From Nansenia antarctica (lineage: Eukaryota; Chordata; Actinopteri; Argentiniformes; Microstomatidae), in contig OZ022355.1 of the NCBI GenBank assembly GCA_963989245.1, forward strand, positions 26,209,289 through 26,273,288: 64,000 bases of DNA. Reading direction: 5' to 3'. Under the pieces are notes generated by a model. The model worked only from the letters and a program-made list of their open reading frames with translations, did not search any database and was not told the DNA's origin. This document shows positions 17,972-34,500 of the stretch, in pieces (position 1 is the first letter of the stretch; the number at the start of each line of letters is the position of its first letter). The position numbers were made by a program, and so were the translations under genes.

Positions 17972-19945
17972 GGAGACTATACTTAATAACAGAGGTTATA
18001 CTTCATAACAGGAGGTTATACTTCATAACAGAGGTTATACTTCATAACAGGAGGTTATACTTCATAACAGGAGACTATACTTCATAACAGGAGACTATAC
18101 TTCATAACAGAGGTTATACTTCATAACAGAGGTTATACTTCATAACAGGAGACTATACTTCATAACAGGAGGTTATACTTCATAACAGGAGACTATACTT
18201 CATAACAGAGGTTATACTTCATAACAGGAGACTATACTTCATAACAGAGGTTATACTTCATAACAGGAGACTATACTTCATAACAGGAGGTTATACTTCA
18301 TAACAGAGGTTATACTTCATAACAGGAGGTTATACTTCATAACAGAGGTTATACTTAATAACAGAGGTTATACTTCATAACAGGAGGTTATACTTAATAA
18401 CAGGAGACTATACTTCATAACAGGAGACTATACTTCATAACAGAGGTTATACTTCATAACAGAGGTTATACTTCATAACAGAGGTTATACTTCATAACAG
18501 GAGACTATACTTCATAACAGAGGTTATACTTCATAACAGGAGGTTATACTTCATAACAGGAGACTATACTTCATAACAGAGGTTATACTTCATAACAGGA
18601 GACTATACTTCATAACAGAGGTTATACTTCATAACAGGAGGTTATACTTCATAACAGAGGTTATACTTCATAACAGAGGTTATACTTCATAACAGGAGAC
18701 TATACTTCATAACAGGAGGTTATACTTCATAACAGGAGACCACATAACAGAGGTTATACTTCATAACAGGAGACTATACTTCATAACAGAGGTTATACTT
18801 CATAACAGAGGTTATACTTCATAACGGGAGGTTATACTTCATAACAGAGGTTATACTTCATAACAGAGGTTATACTTCATAACAGGAGGTTATACTTCAT
18901 AACAGAGGTTATACTTCATAACAGGAGACTATACTTCATAACAGAGGTTATACTTCATAACAGAGGTTATACTTCATAACAGGAGACTATACTTCATAAC
19001 AGAGGTTATACTTCATAACAGGAGACTATACTTCATAACAGGAGGTTATACTTCATAACAGGAGGTTATACTTCATAACAGGAGACTATACTTCATAACA
19101 GGAGGTTATACTTCATAACAGGAGGTTATACTTCATAACAGAGGTTATACTTCATAACAGAGGTTATACTTCATAACAGGAGGTTATACTTCATAACAGA
19201 GGTTATACTTCATAACAGAGGTTATACTTCATAACAGGAGGTTATACTTCATAACAGAGGTTATACTTCATAACAGGAGACTATACTTCATAACAGAGGT
19301 TATACTTCATAACAGAGGTTATACTTCATAACAGGAGACTATACTTCATAACAGGAGGTTATACTTCATAACAGAGGTTATACTTCATAACAGGAGACAA
19401 TACTTCATAACAGGAGGTTATACTTCATAACAGGAGGTTATACTTCATAACAGGAGGTTATACTTCATAACAGGAGACTATACTTCATAACAGGAGGTTA
19501 TACTTCATAACAGGAGACTATACTTCATAACAGGAGACTATACTTCATAACAGGAGGCTATACTTCATAACAGAGGTTATACTTCATAACAGAGGTTATA
19601 CTTCATAACAGGAGACTATACTTCATAACAGGAGGTTATACTTCATAACAGAGGTTATACTTCATAACAGGAGGTTATACTTCATAACAGGAGACTATAC
19701 TTCATAACAGGAGACTATACTTCATAACAGGAGGCTATACTTCATAACAGAGGTTATACTTCATAACAGGAGGTTATACTTCATAACAGAGGTTATACTT
19801 CATAACAGGAGGTTATACTTCATAACAGAGGTTATACTTCATAACAGGAGGCTATACTTCATAACAGAGGTTATACTTCATAACAGGAGGCTATACTTCA
19901 TAACAGAGGTTATACTTCATAACAGAGGTTATACTTCATAACAGG

Positions 19946-22900
19946 AGGATATACTTCATAACAGAGGTTATACTTCATAACAGGAGGCTATACTTCATAA
20001 CAGGAGACTATACTTCATAACAGGAGACTATACTTCATAACAGAGGTTATACTTCATAACAGGAGGTTATACTTCATAACAGGAGGTTATACTTCATAAC
20101 AGAGGTTATACTTCATAACAGAGGTTATACTTCATAACAGAGGTTATACTTCATAACAGGAGGTTATACTTCATAACAGAGGTTATACTTCATAACAGGA
20201 GACTATACTTCATAACAGAGGTTATACTTCATAACAGGAGGTTATACTTCATAACAGAGGTTATACTTCATAACAGGAGGTTATACTTCATAACAGGAGG
20301 CTATACTTCATAACAGAGGTTACACTTCATAACAGAGGTTATACTTCATAACAGGAGACTATACTTCATAACAGGAGGCTATACTTCATAACAGGAGACT
20401 ATACTTCATAACAGAGGTTATACTTCATAACAGGAGGTTATACTTCATAACAGGAGACTATACTTCATAACAGGAGGCTATACTTCATAACAGGAGACTA
20501 TACTTCATAACAGAGGTTATACTTCATAACAGGAGGTTATACTTCATAACAGGAGGCTATACTTCATAACAGAGGTTATACTTCATAACAGAGGTTATAC
20601 TTCATAACAGGAGACTATACTTCATAACAGGAGGCTATACTTCATAACAGAGGTTATACTTCATAACAGGAGACTATACTTCATAACAGAGGTTATACTT
20701 CATAACAGAGGTTATACTTCATAACAGGAGGCTATACTTCATAACAGGAGGTTATACTTCATAACAGAGGTTATACTTCATAACAGGAGGCTATACTTCA
20801 TAACAGGAGGTTATACTTCATAACAGGAGGTTATACTTCATAACAGAGGTTATACTTCATAACAGAGGTTATACTTCATAACAGGAGACTATACTTCATA
20901 ACAGAGGTTATACTTCATAACAGAGGTTATACTTCATAACAGGAGGTTATACTTCATAACAGAGGTTATACTTCATAACAGAGGTTATACTTCATAACAG
21001 GAGACTATACTTCATAACAGAGGTTATACTTCATAACAGGAGGTTACACTTCATAACAGAGGTTATACTTCATAACAGGAGGTTATACTTCATAACAGGA
21101 GGCTATACTTCATAACAGAGGTTATACTTCATAACAGAGGTTATACTTCATAACAGGAGACTATACTTCATAACAGGAGGCTATACTTCATAACAGAGGT
21201 GAAACTTCATAACAGGAGGCTATACTTCATAACAGGAGGTTATACTTCATAACAGAGGTTATACTTCATAACAGGAGGTTATACTTCATAACAGGAGACT
21301 ATACTTCATAACAGAGGTTATACTTCATAACAGGAGACTATACTTCATAACAGGAGGCTATACTTCATAACAGGAGACTATACTTCATAACAGAGGTTAT
21401 ACTTCATAACAGGAGGTTATACTTCATAACAGGAGGCTATACTTCATAACAGGAGACTATACTTCATAACAGAGGTTATACTTCATAACAGGAGGTTATA
21501 CTTCATAACAGGAGGCTATACTTCATAAGAGGTTATACTTCATAACAGAGGTTATACTTCATAACAGGAGACTATACTTCATAACAGGAGGCTATACTTC
21601 ATAACAGAGGTTATACTTCATAACAGGAGGCTATACTTCATAACAGGAGGTTATACTTCATAACAGAGGTTATACTTCATAACAGGAGGCTATACTTCAT
21701 AACAGGAGACTATACTTCATAACAGAGGTTATACTTCATAACAGGAGGTTATACTTCATAACAGGAGACTATACTTCATAACAGAGGTTATACTTCATAA
21801 CAGGAGACTATACTTCATAACAGGAGACTATACTTCATAACAGAGGTTATACTTCATAACAGGAGGTTATACTTCATAACAGGAGACTATACTTCATAAC
21901 AGAGGTTATACTTCATAACAGGAGGCTATACTTCATAACAGGAGACTATACTTCATAACAGAGGTTATACTTCATAACAGGAGGTTATACTTCATAACAG
22001 GAGACTATACTTCATAACAGGAGGCTATACTTCATAACAGGAGACTATACTTCATAACAGAGGTTATACTTCATAACAGGAGGTTATACTTCATAACAGG
22101 AGGCTATACTTCATAACAGAGGTTATACTTCATAACAGAGGTTATACTTCATAACAGGAGACTATACTTCATAACAGGAGGTTATACTTCATAACAGGAG
22201 ACTATACTTCATAACAGAGGTTATACTTCATAACAGGAGGTTATACTTCATAACAGAGGTTATACTTCATAACAGGAGGCTATACTTCATAACAGGAGGT
22301 TATACTTCATAACAGAGGTTATACTTCATAACAGGAGGTTATACTTCATAACAGGAGGCTATACTTCATAACAGGAGGTTATACTTCATAACAGAGGTTA
22401 TACTTCATAACAGAGGTTATACTTCATAACAGGAGACTATACTTCATAACAGAGGTTATACTTCATAACAGAGGTTATACTTCATAACAGGAGGTTATAC
22501 TTCATAACAGAGGTTATACTTCATAACAGGAGGCTATACTTCATAACAGGAGGTTATACTTCATAACAGAGGTTATACTTCATAACAGGAGGTTATACTT
22601 CATAACAGGAGGCTATACTTCATAACAGGAGGTTATACTTCATAACAGAGGTTATACTTCATAACAGAGGTTATACTTCATAACAGGAGACTATACTTCA
22701 TAACAGAGGTTATACTTCATAACAGAGGTTATACTTCATAACAGGAGGTTATACTTCATAACAGAGGTTATACTTCATAACAGAGGTTATACTTCATAAC
22801 AGGAGACTATACTTCATAACAGAGGTTATACTTCATAACAGGAGGTTATACTTCATAACAGAGGTTATACTTCATAACAGGAGGTTATACTTCATAACAG

Positions 22901-25900
22901 GAGGCTATACTTCATAACAGAGGTTATACTTCATAACAGGAGACTATACTTCATAACAGGAGGCTATACTTCATAACAGAGGTGAAACTTCATAACAGGA
23001 GGCTATACTTCATAACAGGAGGTTATACTTCATAACAGAGGTTATACTTCATAACAGGAGGTTATACTTCATAACAGGAGACTATACTTCATAACAGGAG
23101 ACTATACTTCATAACAGGAGACTATACTTCATAACAGGAGGCTATACTTCATAACAGGAGACTATACTTCATAACAGAGGTTATACTTCATAACAGGAGG
23201 TTATACTTCATAACAGGAGACTATACTTCATAACAGGAGGCTATACTTCATAACAGGAGACTATACTTCATAACAGAGGTTATACTTCATAACAGGAGGT
23301 TATACTTCATAACAGGAGGCTATACTTCATAACAGAGGTTATACTTCATAACAGAGGTTATACTTCATAACAGGAGACTATACTTCATAACAGGAGGCTA
23401 TACTTCATAACAGAGGTTATACTTCATAACAGGAGGCTATACTTCATAACAGGAGGTTATACTTCATAACAGAGGTTATACTTCATAACAGGAGGCTATA
23501 CTTCATAACAGGAGGTTATACTTCATAACAGAGGTTATACTTCATAACAGGAGGCTATACTTCATAACAGGAGACTATACTTCATAACAGAGGTTATACT
23601 TCATAACAGGAGGTTATACTTCATAACAGGAGACTATACTTCATAACAGAGGTTATACTTCATAACAGGAGGCTATACTTCATAACAGGAGACTATACTT
23701 CATAACAGAGGTTATACTTCATAACAGGAGGTTATACTTCATAACAGGAGACTATACTTCATAACAGGAGGCTATACTTCATAACAGGAGACTATACTTC
23801 ATAACAGAGGTTATACTTCATAACAGGAGGTTATACTTCATAACAGGAGGCTATACTTCATAACAGAGGTTATACTTCATAACAGAGGTTATACTTCATA
23901 ACAGGAGACTATACTTCATAACAGGAGGTTATACTTCATAACAGGAGACTATACTTCATAACAGAGGTTATACTTCATAACAGGAGGTTATACTTCATAA
24001 CAGAGGTTATACTTCATAACAGAGGTTATACTTCATAACAGGAGGTTATACTTCATAACAGAGGTTATACTTCATAACAGAGGTTATACTTCATAACAGG
24101 AGACTATACTTCATAACAGAGGTTATACTTCATAACAGGAGGTTATACTTCATAACTGAGGTTATACTTCATAACAGGAGGTTATACTTCATAACAGGAG
24201 GCTATACTTCATAACAGAGGTTATACTTCATAATAGAGGTTATACTTCATAACAGGAGACTATACTTCATAACAGGAGGCTATACTTCATAACAGAGGTT
24301 ATACTTCATAACAGGAGGCTATACTTCATAACAGGAGGTTATACTTCATAACAGAGGTTATACTTCATAACAGGAGGTTATACTTCACAACAGGAGACTA
24401 TACTTCATAACAGAGGTTATACTTCATAACAGGAGACTATACTTCATAACAGGAGACTATACTTCATAACAGGAGGCTATACTTCATAACAGGAGACTAT
24501 ACTTCATAACAGGAGACTATACTTCATAACAGGAGACTATACTTCATAACAGGAGGTTATACTTCATAACAGGAGGCTATACTTCATAACAGAGGTTATA
24601 CTTCATAACAGAGGTTATACTTCATAACAGGAGACTATACTTCATAACAGGAGGCTATACTTCATAACAGGAGACTATACTTCATAACAGAGGTTATACT
24701 TCATAACAGGAGGTTATACTTCATAACAGGAGACTACACTTCATAACAGGAGGCTATACTTCATAACAGAGGTTATACTTCATAACAGGAGGTTATACTT
24801 CATAACAGGAGGCTATACTTCATAACAGAGGTTATACTTCATAACAGAGGTTATACTTCATAACAGGAGACTATACTTCATAACAGGAGGCTATACTTCA
24901 TAACAGAGGTTATACTTCATAACAGGAGGTTATACTTCATAACAGGAGACTATACTTCATAACAGGAGGCTATACTTCATAACATAGGTTATACTTCATA
25001 ACAGGAGGTTATACTTCATAACAGAGGTTATACTTCATAACAGGAGGTTATACTTCATAACAGAGGTTATACTTCATAACAGGAGGCTATACTTCATAAC
25101 AGAGGTTATACTTCATAACAGGAGGCTATACTTCATAACAGAGGTTATACTTCATAACAGAGGTTATACTTCATAACAGGAGGCTATACTTCATAACAGA
25201 GGTTATACTTCATAACAGGAGGCTATACTTCATAACAGGAGACTATACTTCATAACAGAGGTTATACTTCATAACAGGAGGTTATACTTCATAACAGGAG
25301 GTTATACTTCATAACAGAGGTTATACTTCATAACAGAGGTTATACTTCATAACAGAGGTTATCCTTCATAACAGGAGGTTATACTTCATAACAGAGGTTA
25401 TACTTCATAACAGGAGACTATACTTCATAACAGAGGTTATACTTCATAACAGGAGGTTATACTTCATAACAGAGGTTATACTTCATAACAGGAGGTTATA
25501 CTTCATAACAGGAGGCTATACTTCATAACAGAGGTTATACTTCATAACAGAGGTTATACTTCATAACAGGAGACTATACTTCATAACAGGAGGCTATACT
25601 TCATAACAGGAGGCTATACTTCATAACAGGAGACTATACTTCATAACAGAGGTTATACTTCATAACAGGAGGTTATACTTCATAACAGGAGACTATACTT
25701 CATAACAGGAGGCTATACTTCATAACAGGAGACTATACTTCATAACAGAGGTTATACTTCATAACAGGAGGTTATACTTCATAACAGGAGGCTATACTTC
25801 ATAACAGAGGTTATACTTCATAACAGAGGTTATACTTCATAACAGGAGACTATACTTCATAACAGGAGGCTATACTTCATAACAGGAGACTATACTTCAT

Positions 25901-28900
25901 AACAGAGGTTATACTTCATAACAGGAGGTTATACTTCATAACAGGAGACTATACTTCATAACAGGAGGCTATACTTCATAACAGGAGACTATACTTCATA
26001 ACAGAGGTTATACTTCATAACAGGAGACTATACTTCATAACAGGAGGCTATACTTCATAACAGAGGTTATACTTCATAACAGAGGTTATACTTCATAACA
26101 GGAGGCTATACTTCATAACAGGAGGTTATACTTCATAACAGAGGTTATACTTCATAACAGAGGTTATACTTCATAACAGGAGGCTATACTTCATAACAGA
26201 GGTTATACTTCATAACAGGAGGCTATACTTCATAACAGGAGGTTATACTTCATAACAGAGGTTATACTTCATAACAGGAGGTTATACTTCATAACAGGAG
26301 ACTATACTTCATAACAGAGGTTATACTTCATAACAGGAGGTTATACTTCATAACAGGAGACTATACTTCATAACAGAGGTTATACTTCATAACAGGAGAC
26401 TATACTTCATAACAGAGGTTATACTTCATAACAGAGGTTATACTTCATAACAGGAGGTTATACTTCATAATAGAGGTTATACTTCATAACAGAGGTTATA
26501 CTTCATAACAGGAGACTATACTTCATAACAGAGGTTATACTTCATAACAGGAGGTTATACTTCATAACAGAGGTTATACTTCATAACAGGAGGTTATACT
26601 TCATAACAGGAGGCTATACTTCATAACAGAGGTTATACTTCATAACAGAGGTTATACTTCATAACAGGAGACTATACTTCATAACAGGAGGCTATACTTC
26701 ATAACAGAGGTGAAACTTCATAACAGGAGGCTATACTTCATAACAGGAGGTTATACTTCATAACAGAGGTTATACTTCATAACAGGAGGTTATACTTCAT
26801 AACAGGAGACTATACTTCATAACAGAGGTTATACTTCATAACAGGAGACTATACTTCATAACAGGAGGCTATACTTCATAACAGGAGACTATACTTCATA
26901 ACAGAGGTTATACTTCATAACAGGAGGTTATACTTCATAACAGGAGACTATACTTCATAACAGGAGGCTATACTTCATAACAGGAGACTATACTTCATAA
27001 CAGAGGTTATACTTCATAACAGGAGGTTATACTTCATAACAGGAGGCTATACTTCATAACAGAGGTTATACTTCATAACAGAGGTTATACTTCATAACAG
27101 GAGACTATACTTCATAACAGGAGGCTATACTTCATAACAGAGGTTATACTTCATAACAGGAGGCTATACTTCATAACAGGAGGTTATACTTCATAACAGA
27201 GGTTATACTTCATAACAGGAGGCTATACTTCATAACAGGAGGTTATACTTCATAACAGAGGTTATACTTCATAACAGGAGGCTATACTTCATAACAGGAG
27301 ACTATACTTCATAACAGGAGACTATACTTCATAACAGAGGTTATACTTCATAACAGAGGTTATACTTCATAACAGGAGACTATACTTCATAACAGGAGAC
27401 TATACTTCATAACAGGAGGTTATACTTCATAACAGGAGACTATACTTCATAACAGAGGTTATACTTCATAACAGAGGTTATACTTCATAACAGAGGTTAT
27501 ACTTCATAACAGGAGACTATACTTCATAACAGAGGTTATACTTCATAACAGGAGGTTATACTTCATAACAGAGGTTATACTTCATAACAGGAGGTTATAC
27601 TTCATAACAGGAGGCTATACTTCATAACAGAGGTTATACTTCATAACAGAGGTTATACTTCATAACAGGAGACTATACTTCATAACAGGAGGCTATACTT
27701 CATAACAGAGGTTATACTTCATAACAGGAGGCTATACTTCATAACAGGAGGTTATACTTCATAACAGAGGTTATACTTCATAACAGGAGGTTATACTTCA
27801 TAACAGGAGACTATACTTCATAACAGGAGGCTATACTTCATAACAGGAGACTATACTTCATAACAGGAGGTTATACTTCATAACAGGAGACTATACTTCA
27901 TAACAGGAGGCTATACTTCATAACAGGAGACTATACTTCATAACAGAGGTTATACTTCATAACAGGAGACTATACTTCATAACAGGAGGCTATATTTCAT
28001 AACAGAGGTTATACTTCATAACAGGAGGCTATACTTCATAACAGGAGGTTATACTTCATAACAGAGGTTATACTTCATAACAGAGGTTATACTTCATAAC
28101 AGGAGGCTATACTTCATAACAGAGGTTATACTTCATAACAGGAGGCTATACTTCATAACAGGAGGTTATACTTCATAACAGAGGTTATACTTCATAACAG
28201 GAGGTTATACTTCATAACAGGAGACTATACTTCATAACAGAGGTTATACTTCATAACAGGAGGTTATACATCATAACAGGAGACTATACTTCATAACAGG
28301 AGGCTATACTTCATAACAGGAGACTATACTTCATAACAGAGGTTATACTTCATAACAGAGGTTATACTTCATAACAGGAGACTATACTTCATAACAGGAG
28401 GCTATACTTCATAACAGGAAGCTATACTTCATAACAGAGGTTATACTTCATAACAGAGGTTATACTTCATAACAGAGGTTATACTTCATAACAGGAGACT
28501 ATACTTCATAACAGGAGGCTATACTTCATAACAGGAGACTATACTTCATAACAGAGGTTATACTTCATAACAGGAGACTATACTTCACAACAGGAGGCTA
28601 TACTTCATAACAGGAGACTATACTTCATAACAGAGGTTATACTTCATAACAGGAGGTTATACTTCATAACAGGAGACTATACTTCATAACAGGAGGCTAT
28701 ACTTCATAACAGGAGACTATACTTCATAACAGAGGTTATACTTCATAACAGAGGTTATACTTCATAACAGGAGACTATACTTCATAACAGGAGGCTATAC
28801 TTCATAACAGAGGTTATACTTCATAACAGGAGACTATACTTCATAACAGGAGGCTATACTTCATAACAGGAGACTATACTTCATAACAGAGGTTATACTT

Positions 28901-31560
28901 CATAACAGGAGGTTATACTTCATAACTGGAGACTATACTTCATAACAGGAGGCTATACTTCATAACAGGAGACTATACTTCATAACAGGAGGTTATACTT
29001 CATAACAGAGGTTATACTTCATAACAGGCGGTTATACTTCATAACAGGAGGTTATACTTCATAACAGAGGTTATACTTCATAACAGAGGTTATACTTCAT
29101 AACAGAGGTTATACTTCAAAACAGGAGACTATACTTCATAACAGGAGGTTATACTTCATAACAGGAGACTATACTTCATAACAGAGGTTATACTTCATAA
29201 CAGAGGTTATACTTCATAACAGGAGGTTATACTTCATAACAGGAGACTATACTTCATAACAGAGGTTATACTTCATAACAGGAAGTTATACTTCATAACA
29301 GAGGTTATACGTACTTCATAACAGGAGACTATACTTCATAACAGAGGTTATACTTCATAACAGGAGACTATACTTCATAACAGGAGGTTATACTTCATAA
29401 CAGGAGGCTATACTTCATAACAGAGGTTATACTTCATAACAGGAGGTTATACTTCATAACAGAGGTTATACTTCATAACAGGAGACTATACTTCATAACA
29501 GGAGGCAAAACTTCATAACAGAGGTTATACTTCATAACAGGAGGCTATACTTCATAACAGGAGGTTATACTTCATAACAGAGGTTATACTTCATAACAGG
29601 AGGTTATACTTCATAACAGGAGACTATACTTCATAACAGAGGTTATACTTCATAACAGGAGACTATACTTCATAACAGGAGACTATACTTCATAACAGGA
29701 GGCTATACTTCATAACAGGAGACTATACTTCATAACAGAGGTTATACTTCATAACAGGAGGTTATACTTCATAACAGGAGGCTATACTTCATAACAGAGG
29801 TTATACTTCATAACAGAGGTTATACTTCATAACAGGAGACTATACTTCATAACAGGAGGCTATACTTCATAACAGAGGTTATACTTCATAACAGAGGTTA
29901 TACTTCATAACAGGAGGCTATACTTCATAACAGGAGGTTATACTTCATAACAGAGGTTATACTTCATAACAGAGGTTATACTTCATAACAGGAGGCTATA
30001 CTTCATAACAGAGGTTATACTTCATAACAGGAGGCTATACTTCATAACAGGAGGTTATACTTCATAACAGAGGTTATACTTCATAACAGGAGGTTATACT
30101 TCATAACAGGAGACTATACTTCATAACAGAGGTTATACTTCATAACAGGAGGTTATACTTCATAACAGGAGACTATACTTCATAACAGAGGTTATACTTC
30201 ATAACAGAGGTTATACTTCATAACAGGAGACTATACTTCATAACAGAGGTTATACTTCATAACAGAGGTTATACTTCATAACAGGAGGTTATACTTCATA
30301 ATAGAGGTTATACTTCATAACAGAGGTTATACTTCATAACAGGAGACTATACTTCATAACAGAGGTTATACTTCATAACAGGAGGTTATACTTCATAACA
30401 GAGGTTATACTTCATAACAGGAGGTTATACTTCATAACAGGAGGCTATACTTCATAACAGAGGTTATACTTCATAACAGAGGTTATACTTCATAACAGGA
30501 GACTATACTTCATAACAGGAGGCTATACTTCATAACAGAGGTGAAACTTCATAACAGGAGGCTATACTTCATAACAGGAGGTTATACTTCATAACAGAGG
30601 TTATACTTCATAACAGGAGGTTATACTTCATAACAGGAGACTATACTTCATAACAGAGGTTATACTTCATAACAGGAGACTATACTTCATAACAGGAGGC
30701 TATACTTCATAACAGGAGACTATACTTCATAACAGAGGTTATACTTCATAACAGGAGGTTATACTTCATAACAGGAGACTATACTTCATAACAGGAGGCT
30801 ATACTTCATAACAGGAGACTATACTTCATAACAGAGGTTATACTTCATAACAGGAGGTTATACTTCATAACAGGAGGCTATACTTCATAACAGAGGTTAT
30901 ACTTCATAACAGAGGTTATACTTCATAACAGGAGACTATACTTCATAACAGGAGGCTATACTTCATAACAGAGGTTATACTTCATAACAGGAGGCTATAC
31001 TTCATAACAGGAGGTTATACTTCATAACAGAGGTTATACTTCATAACAGGAGGCTATACTTCATAACAGGAGGTTATACTTCATAACAGAGGTTATACTT
31101 CATAACAGGAGGCTATACTTCATAACAGGAGACTATACTTCATAACAGGAGACTATACTTCATAACAGAGGTTATACTTCATAACAGAGGTTATACTTCA
31201 TAACAGGAGACTATACTTCATAACAGGAGACTATACTTCATAACAGGAGGTTATACTTCATAACAGAGGTTATACTTCATAACAGGAGGTTATACTTCAT
31301 AACAGGAGACTATACTTCATAACAGGAGACTATACTTCATAACAGGAGGCTATACTTCATAACAGAGGTTATACTTCATAACAGGAGGTTATACTTCATA
31401 ACAGAGGTTATACTTCATAACAGGAGGTTATACTTCATAACAGAGGTTATACTTCATAACAGGAGGCTATACTTCATAACAGAGGTTATACTTCATAACA
31501 GGAGGCTATACTTCATAACAGAGGTTATACTTCATAACAGAGGTTATACTTCATAACAGG
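19946..31560 (+). repeat. higher-order repeat, copy 1 (about 11.6-11.8 kb)
   Basis: Rare variant units here recur in the same order in the following block. Marker positions and their partners: 19946/31561, 21196/32812, 22979/34654, 24983/36776, 25361/37154, 26707/38481, 27992/39687, 29311/41006, 30538/42214. The offset is constant over long runs and changes only in steps of about 20, 60, 80 or 120 bp, that is, whole units. The exact borders of the duplicated block are not resolved. Confidence 0.88.
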
Positions 31561-34500
31561 AGGATATACTTCATAACAGAGGTTATACTTCATAACAGGA
31601 GGCTATACTTCATAACAGGAGACTATACTTCATAACAGGAGACTATACTTCATAACAGAGGTTATACTTCATAACAGGAGGTTATACTTCATAACAGGAG
31701 GTTATACTTCATAACAGAGGTTATACTTCATAACAGAGGTTATACTTCATAACAGAGGTTATACTTCATAACAGGAGGTTATACTTCATAACAGAGGTTA
31801 TACTTCATAACAGGAGACTATACTTCATAACAGAGGTTATACTTCATAACAGGAGGTTATACTTCATAACAGAGGTTATACTTCATAACAGGAGGTTATA
31901 CTTCATAACAGGAGGCTATACTTCATAACAGAGGTTATACTTCATAACAGAGGTTATACTTCATAACAGGAGACTATACTTCATAACAGGAGACTATACT
32001 TCATAACAGGAGGCTATACTTCATAACAGGAGACTATACTTCATAACAGAGGTTATACTTCATAACAGGAGGTTATACTTCATAACAGGAGACTATACTT
32101 CATAACAGGAGGCTATACTTCATAACAGGAGACTATACTTCATAACAGAGGTTATACTTCATAACAGGAGGTTATACTTCATAACAGGAGGCTATACTTC
32201 ATAACAGAGGTTATACTTCATAACAGAGGTTATACTTCATAACAGGAGACTATACTTCATAACAGGAGGCTATACTTCATAACAGAGGTTATACTTCATA
32301 ACAGGAGACTATACTTCATAACAGAGGTTATACTTCATAACAGAGGTTATACTTCATAACAGGAGGCTATACTTCATAACAGGAGGTTATACTTCATAAC
32401 AGAGGTTATACTTCATAACAGGAGGCTATACTTCATAACAGGAGGTTATACTTCATAACAGGAGGTTATACTTCATAACAGAGGTTATACTTCATAACAG
32501 GAGACTATACTTCATAACAGAGGTTATACTTCATAACAGAGGTTATACTTCATAACAGGAGGTTATACTTCATAACAGAGGTTATACTTCATAACAGAGG
32601 TTATACTTCATAACAGGAGACTATACTTCATAACAGAGGTTATACTTCATAACAGGAGGTTATACTTCATAACAGAGGTTATACTTCATAACAGGAGGTT
32701 ATACTTCATAACAGGAGGCTATACTTCATAACAGAGGTTATACTTCATAACAGAGGTTATACTTCATAACAGGAGACTATACTTCATAACAGGAGGCTAT
32801 ACTTCATAACAGAGGTGAAACTTCATAACAGGAGGCTATACTTCATAACAGGAGGTTATACTTCATAACAGAGGTTATACTTCATAACAGGAGGTTATAC
32901 TTCATAACAGGAGACTATACTTCATAACAGAGGTTATACTTCATAACAGGAGACTATACTTCATAACAGGAGGCTATACTTCATAACAGGAGACTATACT
33001 TCATAACAGAGGTTATACTTCATAACAGGAGGTTATACTTCATAACAGGAGGCTATACTTCATAACAGGAGACTATACTTCATAACAGAGGTTATACTTC
33101 ATAACAGGAGGTTATACTTCATAACAGGAGGCTATACTTCATAAGAGGTTATACTTCATAACAGAGGTTATACTTCATAACAGGAGACTATACTTCATAA
33201 CAGGAGGCTATACTTCATAACAGAGGTTATACTTCATAACAGGAGGCTATACTTCATAACAGGAGGTTATACTTCATAACAGAGGTTATACTTCATAACA
33301 GGAGGCTATACTTCATAACAGGAGGTTATACTTCATAACAGAGGTTATACTTCATAACAGGAGGCTATACTTCATAACAGGAGACTATACTTCATAACAG
33401 AGGTTATACTTCATAACAGGAGGTTATACTTCATAACAGGAGACTATACTTCATAACAGAGGTTATACTTCATAACAGGAGACTATACTTCATAACAGGA
33501 GACTATACTTCATAACAGAGGTTATACTTCATAACAGGAGGTTATACTTCATAACAGGAGACTATACTTCATAACAGAGGTTATACTTCATAACAGGAGG
33601 CTATACTTCATAACAGGAGACTATACTTCATAACAGAGGTTATACTTCATAACAGGAGGTTATACTTCATAACAGGAGACTATACTTCATAACAGGAGGC
33701 TATACTTCATAACAGGAGACTATACTTCATAACAGAGGTTATACTTCATAACAGGAGGTTATACTTCATAACAGGAGGCTATACTTCATAACAGAGGTTA
33801 TACTTCATAACAGAGGTTATACTTCATAACAGGAGACTATACTTCATAACAGGAGGTTATACTTCATAACAGGAGACTATACTTCATAACAGAGGTTATA
33901 CTTCATAACAGGAGGTTATACTTCATAACAGAGGTTATACTTCATAACAGGAGGCTATACTTCATAACAGGAGGTTATACTTCATAACAGAGGTTATACT
34001 TCATAACAGGAGGTTATACTTCATAACAGGAGGCTATACTTCATAACAGGAGGTTATACTTCATAACAGAGGTTATACTTCATAACAGAGGTTATACTTC
34101 ATAACAGGAGACTATACTTCATAACAGAGGTTATACTTCATAACAGAGGTTATACTTCATAACAGGAGGTTATACTTCATAACAGAGGTTATACTTCATA
34201 ACAGGAGGCTATACTTCATAACAGGAGGTTATACTTCATAACAGAGGTTATACTTCATAACAGGAGGTTATACTTCATAACAGGAGGCTATACTTCATAA
34301 CAGGAGGTTATACTTCATAACAGAGGTTATACTTCATAACAGAGGTTATACTTCATAACAGGAGACTATACTTCATAACAGAGGTTATACTTCATAACAG
34401 AGGTTATACTTCATAACAGGAGGTTATACTTCATAACAGAGGTTATACTTCATAACAGAGGTTATACTTCATAACAGGAGACTATACTTCATAACAGAGG

